Below, piece after piece: positions 40,816 to 52,607 of a DNA stretch of 64,000 bases. Numbering within the stretch: the first letter of the stretch is position 1; each line of letters begins with the position of its first letter. The notes below the pieces were generated by a model that ran no database searches, was not told the origin of the DNA, and saw only the letters and a list, made by a program, of their open reading frames with translations. A program made the translations under genes and the position numbers. The DNA comes from Pelomonas sp. V22 (lineage in GTDB: Bacteria; Pseudomonadota; Gammaproteobacteria; Burkholderiales; Burkholderiaceae_C): positions 310,001 through 374,000 of the forward strand of contig NZ_JAGIXS010000004.1 in assembly GCF_030014915.1 (NCBI RefSeq), written 5' to 3'.

Positions 40816-41535
40816 ATGACCGAGACCACTCCCCTGCCCGAGGCCACCGCCAGCGAGGCGCCCGAGGCCAACGAGGCAGCCGAACAGACGCCTGAAGCGA
40901 GCGCGGCTGCAGCGCCCACGCTGAGCCCGGCCGAGGTGGCTTCGCAACTGAAGGCGTTGTTCCCGGCCCTGTTCACCGGCATGCAGAAGCCCTTGAAGCT
41001 GCGCATCCAGGCCGACATCCAGCAACGCGCGCCGGGCAAGTTCACCAAGGCCCAGCTGTCCGCCTTCCTGCGCCGCCACACCGGCAGCACCGGCTACCTG
41101 ATCGCCCTGGGCAAGGCCACGCACCGCTACGACCTGGACGGCAATGCCGGCGACGAACTGCTCGAAGAGCACCGCCTGGCCGCCCGCGAGGAACTGAAGC
41201 GCCGCCGTGGCGTGCAGCAGGAACGCGAGGCGCTGGAAAACCAGCAGCGCATGAACCGCGCCCAGCTGCTGCGCGATTTCCAGCGCACCACGCTGACCGA
41301 GGCCAACTTCTGCGTGCTGAAGGGCCTGAGCCCGGAAGAGCTGCCGGGCATCCTCGAGATCGCCAAGCGTGAAGCGGCCGAGCGGCCGGCGATGGAACCT
41401 CAGCAAGCGCGCGAGCCGCGCCCGGACCTGCGCCGCCAGCCGCGCCGCGAAGGCGGCGGTGGCCGCCCCGGCGGCAAGCCCGGCAACGGCCCTACATCTG
41501 CTCCCAAGGCAGGCCGTCGAAACGCCAGCCGCTGA
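40816..41535 (+). CDS. proQ: ProQ/FinO-family RNA chaperone
   Basis: A 239-residue RNA-binding protein. The N-terminal ~35 residues are acidic and Ala/Glu-rich. The FinO/ProQ domain covers residues ~40-150 with L-F-P-A-L-F-T-G-M-Q-K-P-L-K-L-R-I and S-A-F-L-R-R-H-T-G-S-T-G-Y-L, its core signature. The C-terminal tail is basic and Gly/Arg-rich, probably a flexible RNA-binding extension. ProQ proteins bind structured RNAs and 3' ends and stabilise sRNA-mRNA pairs. The last 44 bp overlap the 3' end of the convergent rhodanese gene. Confidence 0.9.
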   Translation: MTETTPLPEATASEAPEANEAAEQTPEASAAAAPTLSPAEVASQLKALFPALFTGMQKPLKLRIQADIQQRAPGKFTKAQLSAFLRRHTGSTGYLIALGKATHRYDLDGNAGDELLEEHRLAAREELKRRRGVQQEREALENQQRMNRAQLLRDFQRTTLTEANFCVLKGLSPEELPGILEIAKREAAERPAMEPQQAREPRPDLRRQPRREGGGGRPGGKPGNGPTSAPKAGRRNASR

Positions 41536-41887
41536 GGCGGCCGCGCTGAAAATTGGCGTCGAGCTCACCCTCGAAGCCATGCACGACATTGACCACCTCG
41601 CTGAAGCCGGCGGCCTCCAGGGCCTCGCCGGCCGTCAGCGTGCGCTGGCCTGAGCGGCAGATCAGCACCACCGGCCGGTCCAACTGGCCATCGACCTCGC
41701 GCCTCACCTGGGCGACGAACTGGGCCGCATCGGCCTGCATCTCGGGGTACTCGTACCAGGCCAGGTGCACCACGCCGGGCGGATGGCCCACGTAGAGGTA
41801 TTCCAGCTCCATGCGGATGTCGAGGAACAGCGCCTGCGGTCGTTCCTGCAGATAGGCGTGCGCATCCTTGGGCAGCAGGTGCTTCAT
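41492..41887 (-). CDS. Rhodanese-like domain protein
   Basis: A 131-residue single-domain rhodanese. [11 protein letters not shown] begins the fold, and the active-site loop is [10 protein letters not shown] near residues 93-102, with the cysteine as persulfide carrier and a six-residue loop typical of sulfurtransferases. Cytoplasmic; the acceptor is unknown. Its 3' end overlaps proQ by 44 bp in the opposite sense. Its start is 33 bp from the divergent metH start, so the two share a very short promoter region. Confidence 0.88.
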   Translation of the reverse strand: MKHLLPKDAHAYLQERPQALFLDIRMELEYLYVGHPPGVVHLAWYEYPEMQADAAQFVAQVRREVDGQLDRPVVLICRSGQRTLTAGEALEAAGFSEVVNVVHGFEGELDANFQRGRLSGWRFDGLPWEQM

Positions 41888-41908
41888 GGGGTCTTTGGCC
41901 TGTGTTCC

Positions 41909-41914
41909 TACAAT
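41909..41914 (+). promoter_or_regulatory. -10-like element directly before the metH N-terminal gene
   Basis: TACAAT matches five of six bases of the -10 consensus and ends six bases before the ATG at 41921. Transcription would begin at or next to the start codon, implying a leaderless mRNA. No convincing -35 element is visible. Confidence 0.45.
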
Positions 41915-41920
41915 CGGGGC

Positions 41921-42979
<1,059 letters not shown>

Positions 42980-42992
42980 ACTTTGCTGAAGC

Positions 42993-44195
42993 TCAATAGA
43001 GCTTCAGCAACCGCTCCATGTTGACGAGCAGCTTCAGCTCATGCGGCGCCAAGCTCGCCGCCACCGCCTGCGCAGCCAACCGCGTGTCGCGCGGCACCGG
43101 TTCGGAAAGCGGGTTGCCACTCTTGCCGATCAGCGCAGCCACCAGTGGCTCGTTGGCGCTGTGGCCGCGCTTGGCCACCACGCCCATCTCGTTGTTGGCC
43201 AGGCGCACCAGGCTGCCCGGTGGATAAAGGCCCACGGCCTTGATCAGGGCGGCGCCAGCTTCGTCGGGCTTTTGCAATTCATCCAGGTAGACCGCACGCG
43301 CCGCCGCTGCGGCCGACATGGCCTTGCGTGAGCGGCGCGGCGAGAGTCGGGCGGCAAAGATGTCGATGCGGCGCAGCATGCGCGCCAGCTGCTCGGCGCC
43401 ACCGCGACCGGCCAGCGGGCCCGGGCCGGCCTCGTGGCGCAGCATCAGCGTCTGCAACCAGAGTTCGTCCTGGATGCCCAGGGTGCGCAGCAGCTGCGGC
43501 GCAGTGGCGGCGCGCTGGCGCACCTCGTCGCGCTGGGCGTCGGTGAGCGCATCGTCGCGGGCACAGAGCCGGTCCTGCAACTCGCTGATCGCGATGTTCA
43601 TGCTCAGGGCCGCGCGGGTCAGCGAGGCCCGCCACTCCTCGCGCCAGCCCATGTGGCGGCAGCAGAGCTCGGCCAGCAGCAGGCACAGCAGGCCATGCTT
43701 GGCGCTGTACTGCTGGTATTCGTGGCTCACGTCGAAGACCAGGCGCATCAGCATCGCATCGGCGTTCTGCTGCACGCGCGCCATCATCTCCTGGTAGTGG
43801 TGCTCGAAGCGGGTGGCGAAGTCCTCGGGCTTGGGCTCACGCAAGAGGCTGTGCACATGCAAGAGCAGGTCGGCCCAGGCTGCCTGGTCGCTGAAGCTCG
43901 GCGGGCTGCGCTTGACGATGGCCTCGGGCCGGTAGTCGGCCTTGGCGCCGGCGATGCTGCCCAGGGTGGCGCCCTGGTGCATCATCGTGTCCATCTTGTG
44001 CGCGAGGGCCTTCTGGTATTCCTTGGTCTCGTGCGCCAGCACGAAGGCACCCCGCTCGATCAGCAGGTGCACCAGCGGCGTGTTGGGCAGCACCTGGCCG
44101 GAAGCGAACAGCAGCTTGCCGCTTGAATCGCGCAGCGAGAAACCCAGCACCTGGCCGATGCGGATCGAATGCGGTGGGATGGGGATGAGGTCCAA
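42993..44195 (-). CDS. Degenerate HD-GYP-like protein
   Basis: A 400-residue cytoplasmic protein. The C-terminal part follows the HD-GYP plan: a cluster of helices, R-R-I-D-I-F-A-A-R-L-S-P-R-R-S-R-K-A-M-S, then G-L-Y-P-P-G-S-L-V-R-L-A-N and V-V-A-K-R-G. The catalytic signatures are lost: where H-H-E-x-x-D-G-x-G-Y-P is expected, only R-H-E-A-G-P-G-P is present, and the first HD pair is replaced by Y-S-A-K-H-G. It is therefore unlikely to hydrolyse cyclic di-GMP but could bind a ligand or partner. The gene is inserted in opposite orientation between the two metH genes. Confidence 0.75.
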   Translation of the reverse strand: MDLIPIPPHSIRIGQVLGFSLRDSSGKLLFASGQVLPNTPLVHLLIERGAFVLAHETKEYQKALAHKMDTMMHQGATLGSIAGAKADYRPEAIVKRSPPSFSDQAAWADLLLHVHSLLREPKPEDFATRFEHHYQEMMARVQQNADAMLMRLVFDVSHEYQQYSAKHGLLCLLLAELCCRHMGWREEWRASLTRAALSMNIAISELQDRLCARDDALTDAQRDEVRQRAATAPQLLRTLGIQDELWLQTLMLRHEAGPGPLAGRGGAEQLARMLRRIDIFAARLSPRRSRKAMSAAAAARAVYLDELQKPDEAGAALIKAVGLYPPGSLVRLANNEMGVVAKRGHSANEPLVAALIGKSGNPLSEPVPRDTRLAAQAVAASLAPHELKLLVNMERLLKLY

Positions 44196-44259
44196 GGGCT
44201 TGCGCTCGCTTCCAAGTCGGATTGTCGGCCTTGCCGGGCCAGGGCTGAAGCCCTGCGCG

Positions 44260-44265
44260 TAAAAT
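44260..44265 (+). promoter_or_regulatory. -10-like element before the SAH riboswitch
   Basis: TAAAAT matches five of six -10 bases and ends seven bases before the aptamer, so transcription would begin about where P1 starts (44272). No good -35 hexamer is seen at 16-18 bp. Confidence 0.45.
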
Positions 44266-44272
44266 CCCGCAC

Positions 44273-44375
44273 GGTCCGAGGAGCGTTGCGACGAGGGGCT
44301 ACCCTAGGGAGCCCGCCGCCAGGCTTGGACCGGACGGCTCGCCAGTCAAGCGGCCGTCTCCAAACGACGCTCACC
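44273..44375 (+). ncRNA. S-adenosylhomocysteine (SAH) riboswitch
   Basis: The sequence fits the SAH aptamer. P1 pairs GGTCCGAG (44273-44280) with CTTGGACC (44324-44331). The conserved GAGCGTTGCGACG follows at 44281. An internal GC-rich hairpin leads to CCAGGCTTGG. A second hairpin (GGACGG with CCGTCTCC) is next, and ACGCTC (44367-44372) pairs back with GAGCGT (44281-44286) as the pseudoknot. SAH riboswitches turn expression on when SAH accumulates, matching the role of methionine synthase in SAH/homocysteine recycling. The switch ends ~65 bases before the metH C-terminal gene. Confidence 0.93.
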
Positions 44376-44439
44376 GAACCCTGTAGACCCTGGGGCCGCG
44401 GTGAGTGCGCGGCCCGCCCTGATGTTGCCCGAGGCCGCC

Positions 44440-47171
<2,732 letters not shown>

Positions 47172-47175
<4 letters not shown>

Positions 47176-48506
47176 GGCTTGGCTGCGTAGCAGGCCTTCA
47201 GCCCGCTCAGCTCATAGAAGTGACTACCCGGCGCCTGCCGGGCGGCGCCACAGCTCGGCTTGAAGTCGGTCTCTTTCTCGTTCAGCAGCATGCGCACCAG
47301 CACGCGGCCCTCGGCATTGCGGAAGCTGTCCCACTGCACATTGGCCGCATAGGGCGCGGCATCCCGGGCGCGCCAGCGGCTGCTGGCATGGCTGTAGGCC
47401 TGGGCCGCCGGCAGCGGTTCGGACAGGCCCTGGATGCCCAGCAGGGTCACGAAGGGCATCAGGATCTCGGCATGGGTGAAGCGCAGGCGCGCCGTGTCGC
47501 GGCGTTCGGCGGCGGCAAGGAAATCGGCGAGCAAGCCCTCGGCCATCGCGTAGCTGACGGCGTCTTGCTCGCGCGTGCCGGGCCCCTTCACATAGAAGTC
47601 CTCGGCGTCGTTCGCCTCTTCCAGCAGCACAGCCACGTCTTCAGGCAGGTAGCGGTCGAAGCTGAAGCCCAGCTCGCGCTGCAGGCCCGGCGCAATCTCG
47701 TAGACATCGGACAAAGCGAACAAGGCATCGAGTGGCTTCATCAGCTGCTGCTGAGCGAGGAAGGCCGGCTTGAACAGCGCAGCCAGCGTGCGCTCAGCGG
47801 CAGCGGCGAGACGCGGGTCGGCCTTGATCGCAGCCAACCGGCTCGAGAGCTCAGGGCTGCGCTGATGGGCCTGGTAGGCCTGGCTGTGGCGGAAGACCGC
47901 CCAGCGCGGATCCTGCGGGTTGGTCAGCGTGTCGCTCTTGGCATTCAGCTTGTGGAAGTACAGCGTGAAGCGGTCGACCTGCGGCTCCGCCAGGACAAGG
48001 CCCGGCACGGCCGCACCCAGTGATTCGCTGAACGAGGCCGCGCTGTCGCGCGCGCGGTCCACGCCCGAGTTCAGCACTTGTACGCTGCCCGGCTGGGCGG
48101 CCAGGCGCTTGAACAGGGCTGGCAGCCGCGCCGCCAGGCGGCGGGCCAGCTGCCGATGCTCCTCAATGCCAATCTGCGAGAGATTGCCGTAGCCGAGCTT
48201 GGCATGGGCAGCGTTGAGCCGCTCCAGATCGGGCCCGAGCTCGCGGCCCAGCGGCGTCAATGCGTCCTGCTGCTGCGCCTGCTGCCACAGCTTCAAGAGC
48301 TGCTGCTCGGCCTTGGCGCCGGTCATGCCGCGCGAACCGTGGCGGGCCACGATCTGCGTCTGCACCGGCTCGTACCCGGCCGGTGCGGCCTCGTAGCTGC
48401 TGCTGGATTGCAGCGGCTGGTAAGGCGTCTTCGAGCTGTAGTGGCCCTCGGCCCCGGCTGGCGGCGAAACCAGCAGGGCAAGCATCAGCAAGGGAACGTG
48501 GCGCAT
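47172..48506 (-). CDS. Histidine-type phosphatase, MINPP/phytase-like
   Basis: A 444-residue exported protein with a signal peptide ending A-G-A near residue 19. R-H-G-S-R-G at residues ~55-60 is the branch-2 histidine phosphatase active site (R-H-G-x-R). The proton-donor motif late in the protein reads T-H-A-E rather than H-D, the form seen in multiple inositol polyphosphate phosphatases. Such enzymes release phosphate from phytate and related inositol phosphates. The gene follows a TonB-dependent receptor by five bases, so the two are almost certainly co-expressed. The exact substrate is inference. Confidence 0.83.
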
Positions 48507-48511
48507 GGAGA

Positions 48512-51058
48512 TCAGAACTGGCTGAAAGTCAGCGTCACACGATAACCGCGGCCGTACTGCTCGTTCTGCGCGTTGTAGGGCTTGCTGCCCTGGTAGGTGT
48601 AGTACTTCTCCTTGTTGAGGTTGGTGGCCTCGAAGCCGAGCTGCAGGCTCTTGCTGATCTGATAGCGCAGCGAGAAGTCCAGCTGGGTCTGGCCATCGAC
48701 CCAGACGTCGCCATTGGCATCGACCACATCGGCGCCGGTCTGCAGCAGGTAGCGCGACTTGGTGTTGGAGGCCAGGCGCAGGCTCAAGGGCCCCGATTCA
48801 TAGCCCAGCATCAGGTTGATCACGCGGTCCGACTGGCCGGGCAAGGCCAGCTCGCGCGAGAGCTGGGTGCTGCTCGCCTTGTCGAAGCGGGCTAGACGCG
48901 TGCTGGACGAGGCGAAGGTGGCATTGGCGCCAACAATCAGCCCGCTGGCCCAGCCCGGCAGCATGCGCAGCGGCTGAGCGTAGGCCAGCTCCACGCCATG
49001 GACCTTGGCCTTGTCGCCGTTCACGGCGCTGAGGGCGCTGGTGTAGGCCGCCCATTGGCCGGTGCCGGCCAGGTTGGTGGTGTAGGTGTAGTCCTTGATG
49101 TGCTTGCTGAACACATAGGCCGAGAGCACGCCGTCCTTGCCCAGCACGCGCTCGATGCCGAGGTCGAGGTTGGTTGCGGTCAGCGGTTTCAGGTCGGGGT
49201 TGCCGATGGTCGCTTCGGTCGGGCTGCTCAAGGCCACGCCGGGCGCCAGCTGGCTGAAGTTGGCCCGCACCACGGCCTTGGTCAATGCGGCGCGCAGGCT
49301 GGTGCTGGCGTCGAGGTTGTTGCGCAGCTGCAGGTTGGGCAGCAGGTTGGAATAGCTGCGCTCGCTGCTGCGCGGCGTGACCACGTTGCTGGGCGAGAGC
49401 TGGCTGCCAACGGCCGAGAACGAGGTGCGCTCGTCACGCAGGCCCACGAGCACATTCCACTGGTCCATGTCCAGCGACAGCTGGGCATAGGCCGCATCGA
49501 TGTCCTCGTGCATGGTCCAGTCGTTGACGGTCGAGGCCGAAACGCTGGTGGCGGCCGCGCGGCTCAGGCCCTGCACGCGGGCGCGCACCAGGGCGGGATC
49601 AATCGCCAGGCCGATGCGCTGCGGGAAATCGACCTCGTTGCCGCTCGTGAAGCCGGCCAGGGTGGTCGGGCCCGCGCCCCAGTAGTTGGGGCTGGTGGCC
49701 GAGGCGCTGTTGAAGGCCCATTGGTCGGTGTCGTTGCTCTTCTGGCGGCGGCTGGCCTTGGCGCCAAACTTGAGCGTGGCATCGATCTCGCTGCCGATGG
49801 CGAACTTGCGGCTCAGGTCAAACTTGCCGTGGTGCTCGCGGTCCTTGCTCAGTCGCGACTGGAAGGTGATGGCGTTGAGGTTGTAGAGCGTCGCGTCGTA
49901 GAGCTTGGTGGGGCCGCTCAGCTGCGGCAGCTCGGTGCCGGTGAAGGAGAGACCTGCCAGGCCGTTCTGGCGGAACTGCACGTCGTTCAGCGCGTCGGGC
50001 TGGTCTTCGTTGGCCGAGCTGAAGCCGAGGCGCGCATCGAGCTTCCAGTTCTCGATGGGCGTGCTGCCGCCCAGCACCAGCGACTTGATGTCGCGCGTGT
50101 ACTTGCGCTGGCGCAGGCGGCGCTCGGCGCGGGCCGTGAAGGTGGCGCCCTCGGCGGCCGAGCCGCCGGTGATGTTGCTGAGCGTCAGGCGGTCACGGAT
50201 CTCGTCGTCGCTGAAGGCACTCCAGAAGGTCTTGGCGTACAGCGTCTGGCCGGCCTCGGGGCGGAACTCCAGGTTCAAGGCCAAGGCCTTGCGCTCGCGC
50301 ACCGGCTGGTAGTCGCGCAGCTCCACCGTGGTGAGCTTGCCGGCAGACCAGCTGCCGCCGGTCTCTTCATCGTCGGACGCGAACTTGCGCTTCTCGGCGC
50401 CTGCACCCAGGGCCAGGCCCAGCTTGCCGCCCATGAAGCGGTCGGCCCACAGCAGGCCGCCGAAGGGATTGGTGCGGCCGGACAGCGTGTCGTAGCCGGC
50501 ACCGCCATTGACGCTCAAGAGCTGACCCGGCAGGTCGAAGGCCGACAAAGTCTTCACCTCCACCGTGCCACCGAGCGAGTTGGCATCCATGTCGGGCGTC
50601 AGGGTCTTGCTGACCTCGAGCGAGCGGATCAGGCCCGAGGGCAGCACGTCCAGCGAGACGCCACGGCGGCCGTTCTCCGGCGCCGGCACCAGGGCGCCGT
50701 TGATGGTCACCGCATTGAGGTCCGGGCCCAAGCCGCGCACCGTGATGTAGCGGCCCTCGCCCTGGTCGCGCTGCACCGACAGGCCCGGCATGCGGGCCAG
50801 CGCCTCGGCGGCATTGATGTCGGGCAGGGCACCGATGTCGTCGGCACTGATGACGCTGAGGATGTTGTTCGCTGCTTCCTGCGTGGACAAGGCCTTGCGC
50901 AGGCTGGCCGCCTGGCCGGTGACCACCACGGTGGCCAGGCTGGCCGGCTTGGGCGCCTCCGCTGAGCTGGTCGATTGGGCCTGGCTGTTCAGGCTGGCGG
51001 CCAGGGCCAGCGTGAGGACGCTCAGTTGGAAGGGCTGGTGCAGGGAGGTCGACTTCAT
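48512..51058 (-). CDS. TonB-dependent outer-membrane receptor
   Basis: An 848-residue outer-membrane transporter. The signal peptide ends near S-Q-A (residue ~27). V-V-V-T-G-Q is a TonB-box-like segment. The plug domain has I-S-A-D-D-I-G-A-L-P-D-I-N-A-A-E-A-L-A-R-M-P-G and Y-I-T-V-R-G-L-G, the hallmarks of the large carbohydrate/unknown-substrate receptors of gammaproteobacteria and betaproteobacteria. The rest is a 22-strand-type barrel ending in an aromatic residue (S-Q-F), as required for insertion. I start at 51058; a longer frame is unlikely because it lacks an export signal. The MINPP-like phosphatase gene follows after five bases, suggesting import of an organic phosphate. Confidence 0.93.
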   Translation of the reverse strand: MKSTSLHQPFQLSVLTLALAASLNSQAQSTSSAEAPKPASLATVVVTGQAASLRKALSTQEAANNILSVISADDIGALPDINAAEALARMPGLSVQRDQGEGRYITVRGLGPDLNAVTINGALVPAPENGRRGVSLDVLPSGLIRSLEVSKTLTPDMDANSLGGTVEVKTLSAFDLPGQLLSVNGGAGYDTLSGRTNPFGGLLWADRFMGGKLGLALGAGAEKRKFASDDEETGGSWSAGKLTTVELRDYQPVRERKALALNLEFRPEAGQTLYAKTFWSAFSDDEIRDRLTLSNITGGSAAEGATFTARAERRLRQRKYTRDIKSLVLGGSTPIENWKLDARLGFSSANEDQPDALNDVQFRQNGLAGLSFTGTELPQLSGPTKLYDATLYNLNAITFQSRLSKDREHHGKFDLSRKFAIGSEIDATLKFGAKASRRQKSNDTDQWAFNSASATSPNYWGAGPTTLAGFTSGNEVDFPQRIGLAIDPALVRARVQGLSRAAATSVSASTVNDWTMHEDIDAAYAQLSLDMDQWNVLVGLRDERTSFSAVGSQLSPSNVVTPRSSERSYSNLLPNLQLRNNLDASTSLRAALTKAVVRANFSQLAPGVALSSPTEATIGNPDLKPLTATNLDLGIERVLGKDGVLSAYVFSKHIKDYTYTTNLAGTGQWAAYTSALSAVNGDKAKVHGVELAYAQPLRMLPGWASGLIVGANATFASSSTRLARFDKASSTQLSRELALPGQSDRVINLMLGYESGPLSLRLASNTKSRYLLQTGADVVDANGDVWVDGQTQLDFSLRYQISKSLQLGFEATNLNKEKYYTYQGSKPYNAQNEQYGRGYRVTLTFSQF

Positions 51059-51263
51059 GATGGATGCACCGCCCTCACCGGGCAGCCGCTGATGCAAAGC
51101 CGGCGATTCTGTGGAGCCAATGTGTGAGCCCGATGACAGCGGGCGCCGTGGTGGCGACGCCACCACGTCACATCCGCTTGCACCTGCAAACCCCTGGTGA
51201 CGCGTTCTGCACGGGCTTGGTGCCAAGCTTTCGGCCGTATTCCTGAATCAGCGAGGCATTCCC

Positions 51264-51785
51264 ATGAAGTTCCCCCTCAACGCCAGCCAGACCATTGCCT
51301 CCGTCGCCATTGCCGGCTGCCTGCTCGGCGGCGCCTTTGCCCTGGGCAAGATGAACAACGGCAGCAGCGCGCCGCCAGCCCAGCAAGCGGCGGCAGACGA
51401 CGCCAAGCCCACCGCAGCCAAACCCGCCGCCACGCAGGCCAAGGCCGAGCTGTGCAAGGGCTGCCTGCGCGTTGTGGAGCTGCGCACCGAGGAGCGCACG
51501 GCCAAGACCAGCGGTGTCGGCGTGGTCGGTGGCGCGGTGATCGGCGGCCTGCTGGGCAGCCAGATCGGCGGCGGCAATGGCAAGAAGATTGCCACCGTGG
51601 GCGGCGCTGTGGCCGGTGGCTACGCCGGCAACGAGATCGAGAAGCGCCGCAACACGCACAAGGTCTGGGTCATCAAGCTGCAAGGCGAAGACGGCCGCAT
51701 GCAGACGCGCGAGCAGGCCAGCAACCCCAACCTGCAGGCGGGCGATGTGGTCGAGCTCCGTGAAGGGCAGCTGCTGCGGCGCTGA
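51264..51785 (+). CDS. Glycine-zipper 2TM domain protein
   Basis: A 173-residue exported protein. An N-terminal hydrophobic segment (residues ~8-28) acts as signal or anchor, followed by an Ala/Lys/Pro-rich linker. The glycine zipper G-V-G-V-V-G-G-A-V-I-G-G-L-L-G at ~93-107 and a second G-G-A-V-A-G-G-Y-A-G-N-E-I-E are the Rick_17kDa/SlyB-like 2TM signature, with the typical E-K-R closing. No lipobox is present; a C-K-G-C pair lies in the linker. Such proteins sit in the envelope and affect its integrity. The exact role is unknown. Confidence 0.85.
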   Translation: MKFPLNASQTIASVAIAGCLLGGAFALGKMNNGSSAPPAQQAAADDAKPTAAKPAATQAKAELCKGCLRVVELRTEERTAKTSGVGVVGGAVIGGLLGSQIGGGNGKKIATVGGAVAGGYAGNEIEKRRNTHKVWVIKLQGEDGRMQTREQASNPNLQAGDVVELREGQLLRR

Positions 51786-51791
51786 GGAGCG

Positions 51792-52601
51792 CTAGGCGCT
51801 GCGGCTGCGCAACCAGGCGGCCGTGTCTTCGATCAAATGCCCCGAGATGCTGAAGCGCGGCGGCACCTGGGGCAGCTCATTGACATCGAACCACTGCGCA
51901 TCCTCGATCTCGCCCGGCTGCGGCACGATCTCACCGCCGGCCCATTCGGCCGTGTAAGCCACCATCAGGCTGTGCGGGAAGGGCCAGCTCTGGCTGCCGT
52001 AGTAGCGCAGGTTCTGCACCCGCAGGCCCACCTCTTCCATCACCTCGCGGTGCAGGCATTCCTCCAGCGATTCGCCCGCTTCCACGAAACCGGCCAGCGC
52101 GCTGTAGGCGCCGGTGGTGAAGCCCGGTGAGCGGGCCAGCAGCAGCTCGCGGCCGCGCCAGACCAGGGCCATCATGGCCGGGCTGATGCGCGGATAGACG
52201 ATGTGCGAGCAGGCCGGGCAGCGCCGCGCACGCTCGCCCGGCAGGGGCTCGGTCGGCGTGCCGCAGACGCCGCAGAAGGCATGGGCGCGGTCCCATTCCA
52301 GCAACTGGGCAGCGCGCGAAGCCAGGGCCATCAAGGGGTCGGGCAAGGCGCGCATCGCCGCGCGCAGCGGATGGGCCTGCCAGCCCATGGGCACCTCGTC
52401 CAGGCGCAGGGCCCAGCAATCGTGCACGCCAAGGCGGCCGAGGTAGAGGCGCAGGCGAGCCGACGGCGGCGCGATGGCACGCAAGACCTGGCCCTCCAGC
52501 AAGAGCATCTGGCCCTCGACGAAGGCAAAGCACCAGGCCTCGGGCGTGGCGGGCGCCAGCGCCTCGATGGCGGGAACGAAGAGCAGGGAGTCGGGGGTCA
52601 T
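51792..52601 (-). CDS. nudC: NADH pyrophosphatase / RNA decapping NudC
   Basis: A 269-residue Nudix hydrolase. The zinc ribbon uses C110, C113, C128 and C131. The Nudix box G-F-V-E-A-G-E-S-L-E-E-C-L-H-R-E-V-M-E-E begins at residue 171. S-Q-S-W-P-F-P-H-S at 203-211 is the NudC-specific NAD(H)-recognition motif. The enzyme cleaves NADH and removes NAD caps from RNA 5' ends. It follows yifB by six bases and is convergent with the glycine-zipper gene. Confidence 0.95.
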   Translation of the reverse strand: MTPDSLLFVPAIEALAPATPEAWCFAFVEGQMLLLEGQVLRAIAPPSARLRLYLGRLGVHDCWALRLDEVPMGWQAHPLRAAMRALPDPLMALASRAAQLLEWDRAHAFCGVCGTPTEPLPGERARRCPACSHIVYPRISPAMMALVWRGRELLLARSPGFTTGAYSALAGFVEAGESLEECLHREVMEEVGLRVQNLRYYGSQSWPFPHSLMVAYTAEWAGGEIVPQPGEIEDAQWFDVNELPQVPPRFSISGHLIEDTAAWLRSRSA

Positions 52602-52607
52602 CGTGTT

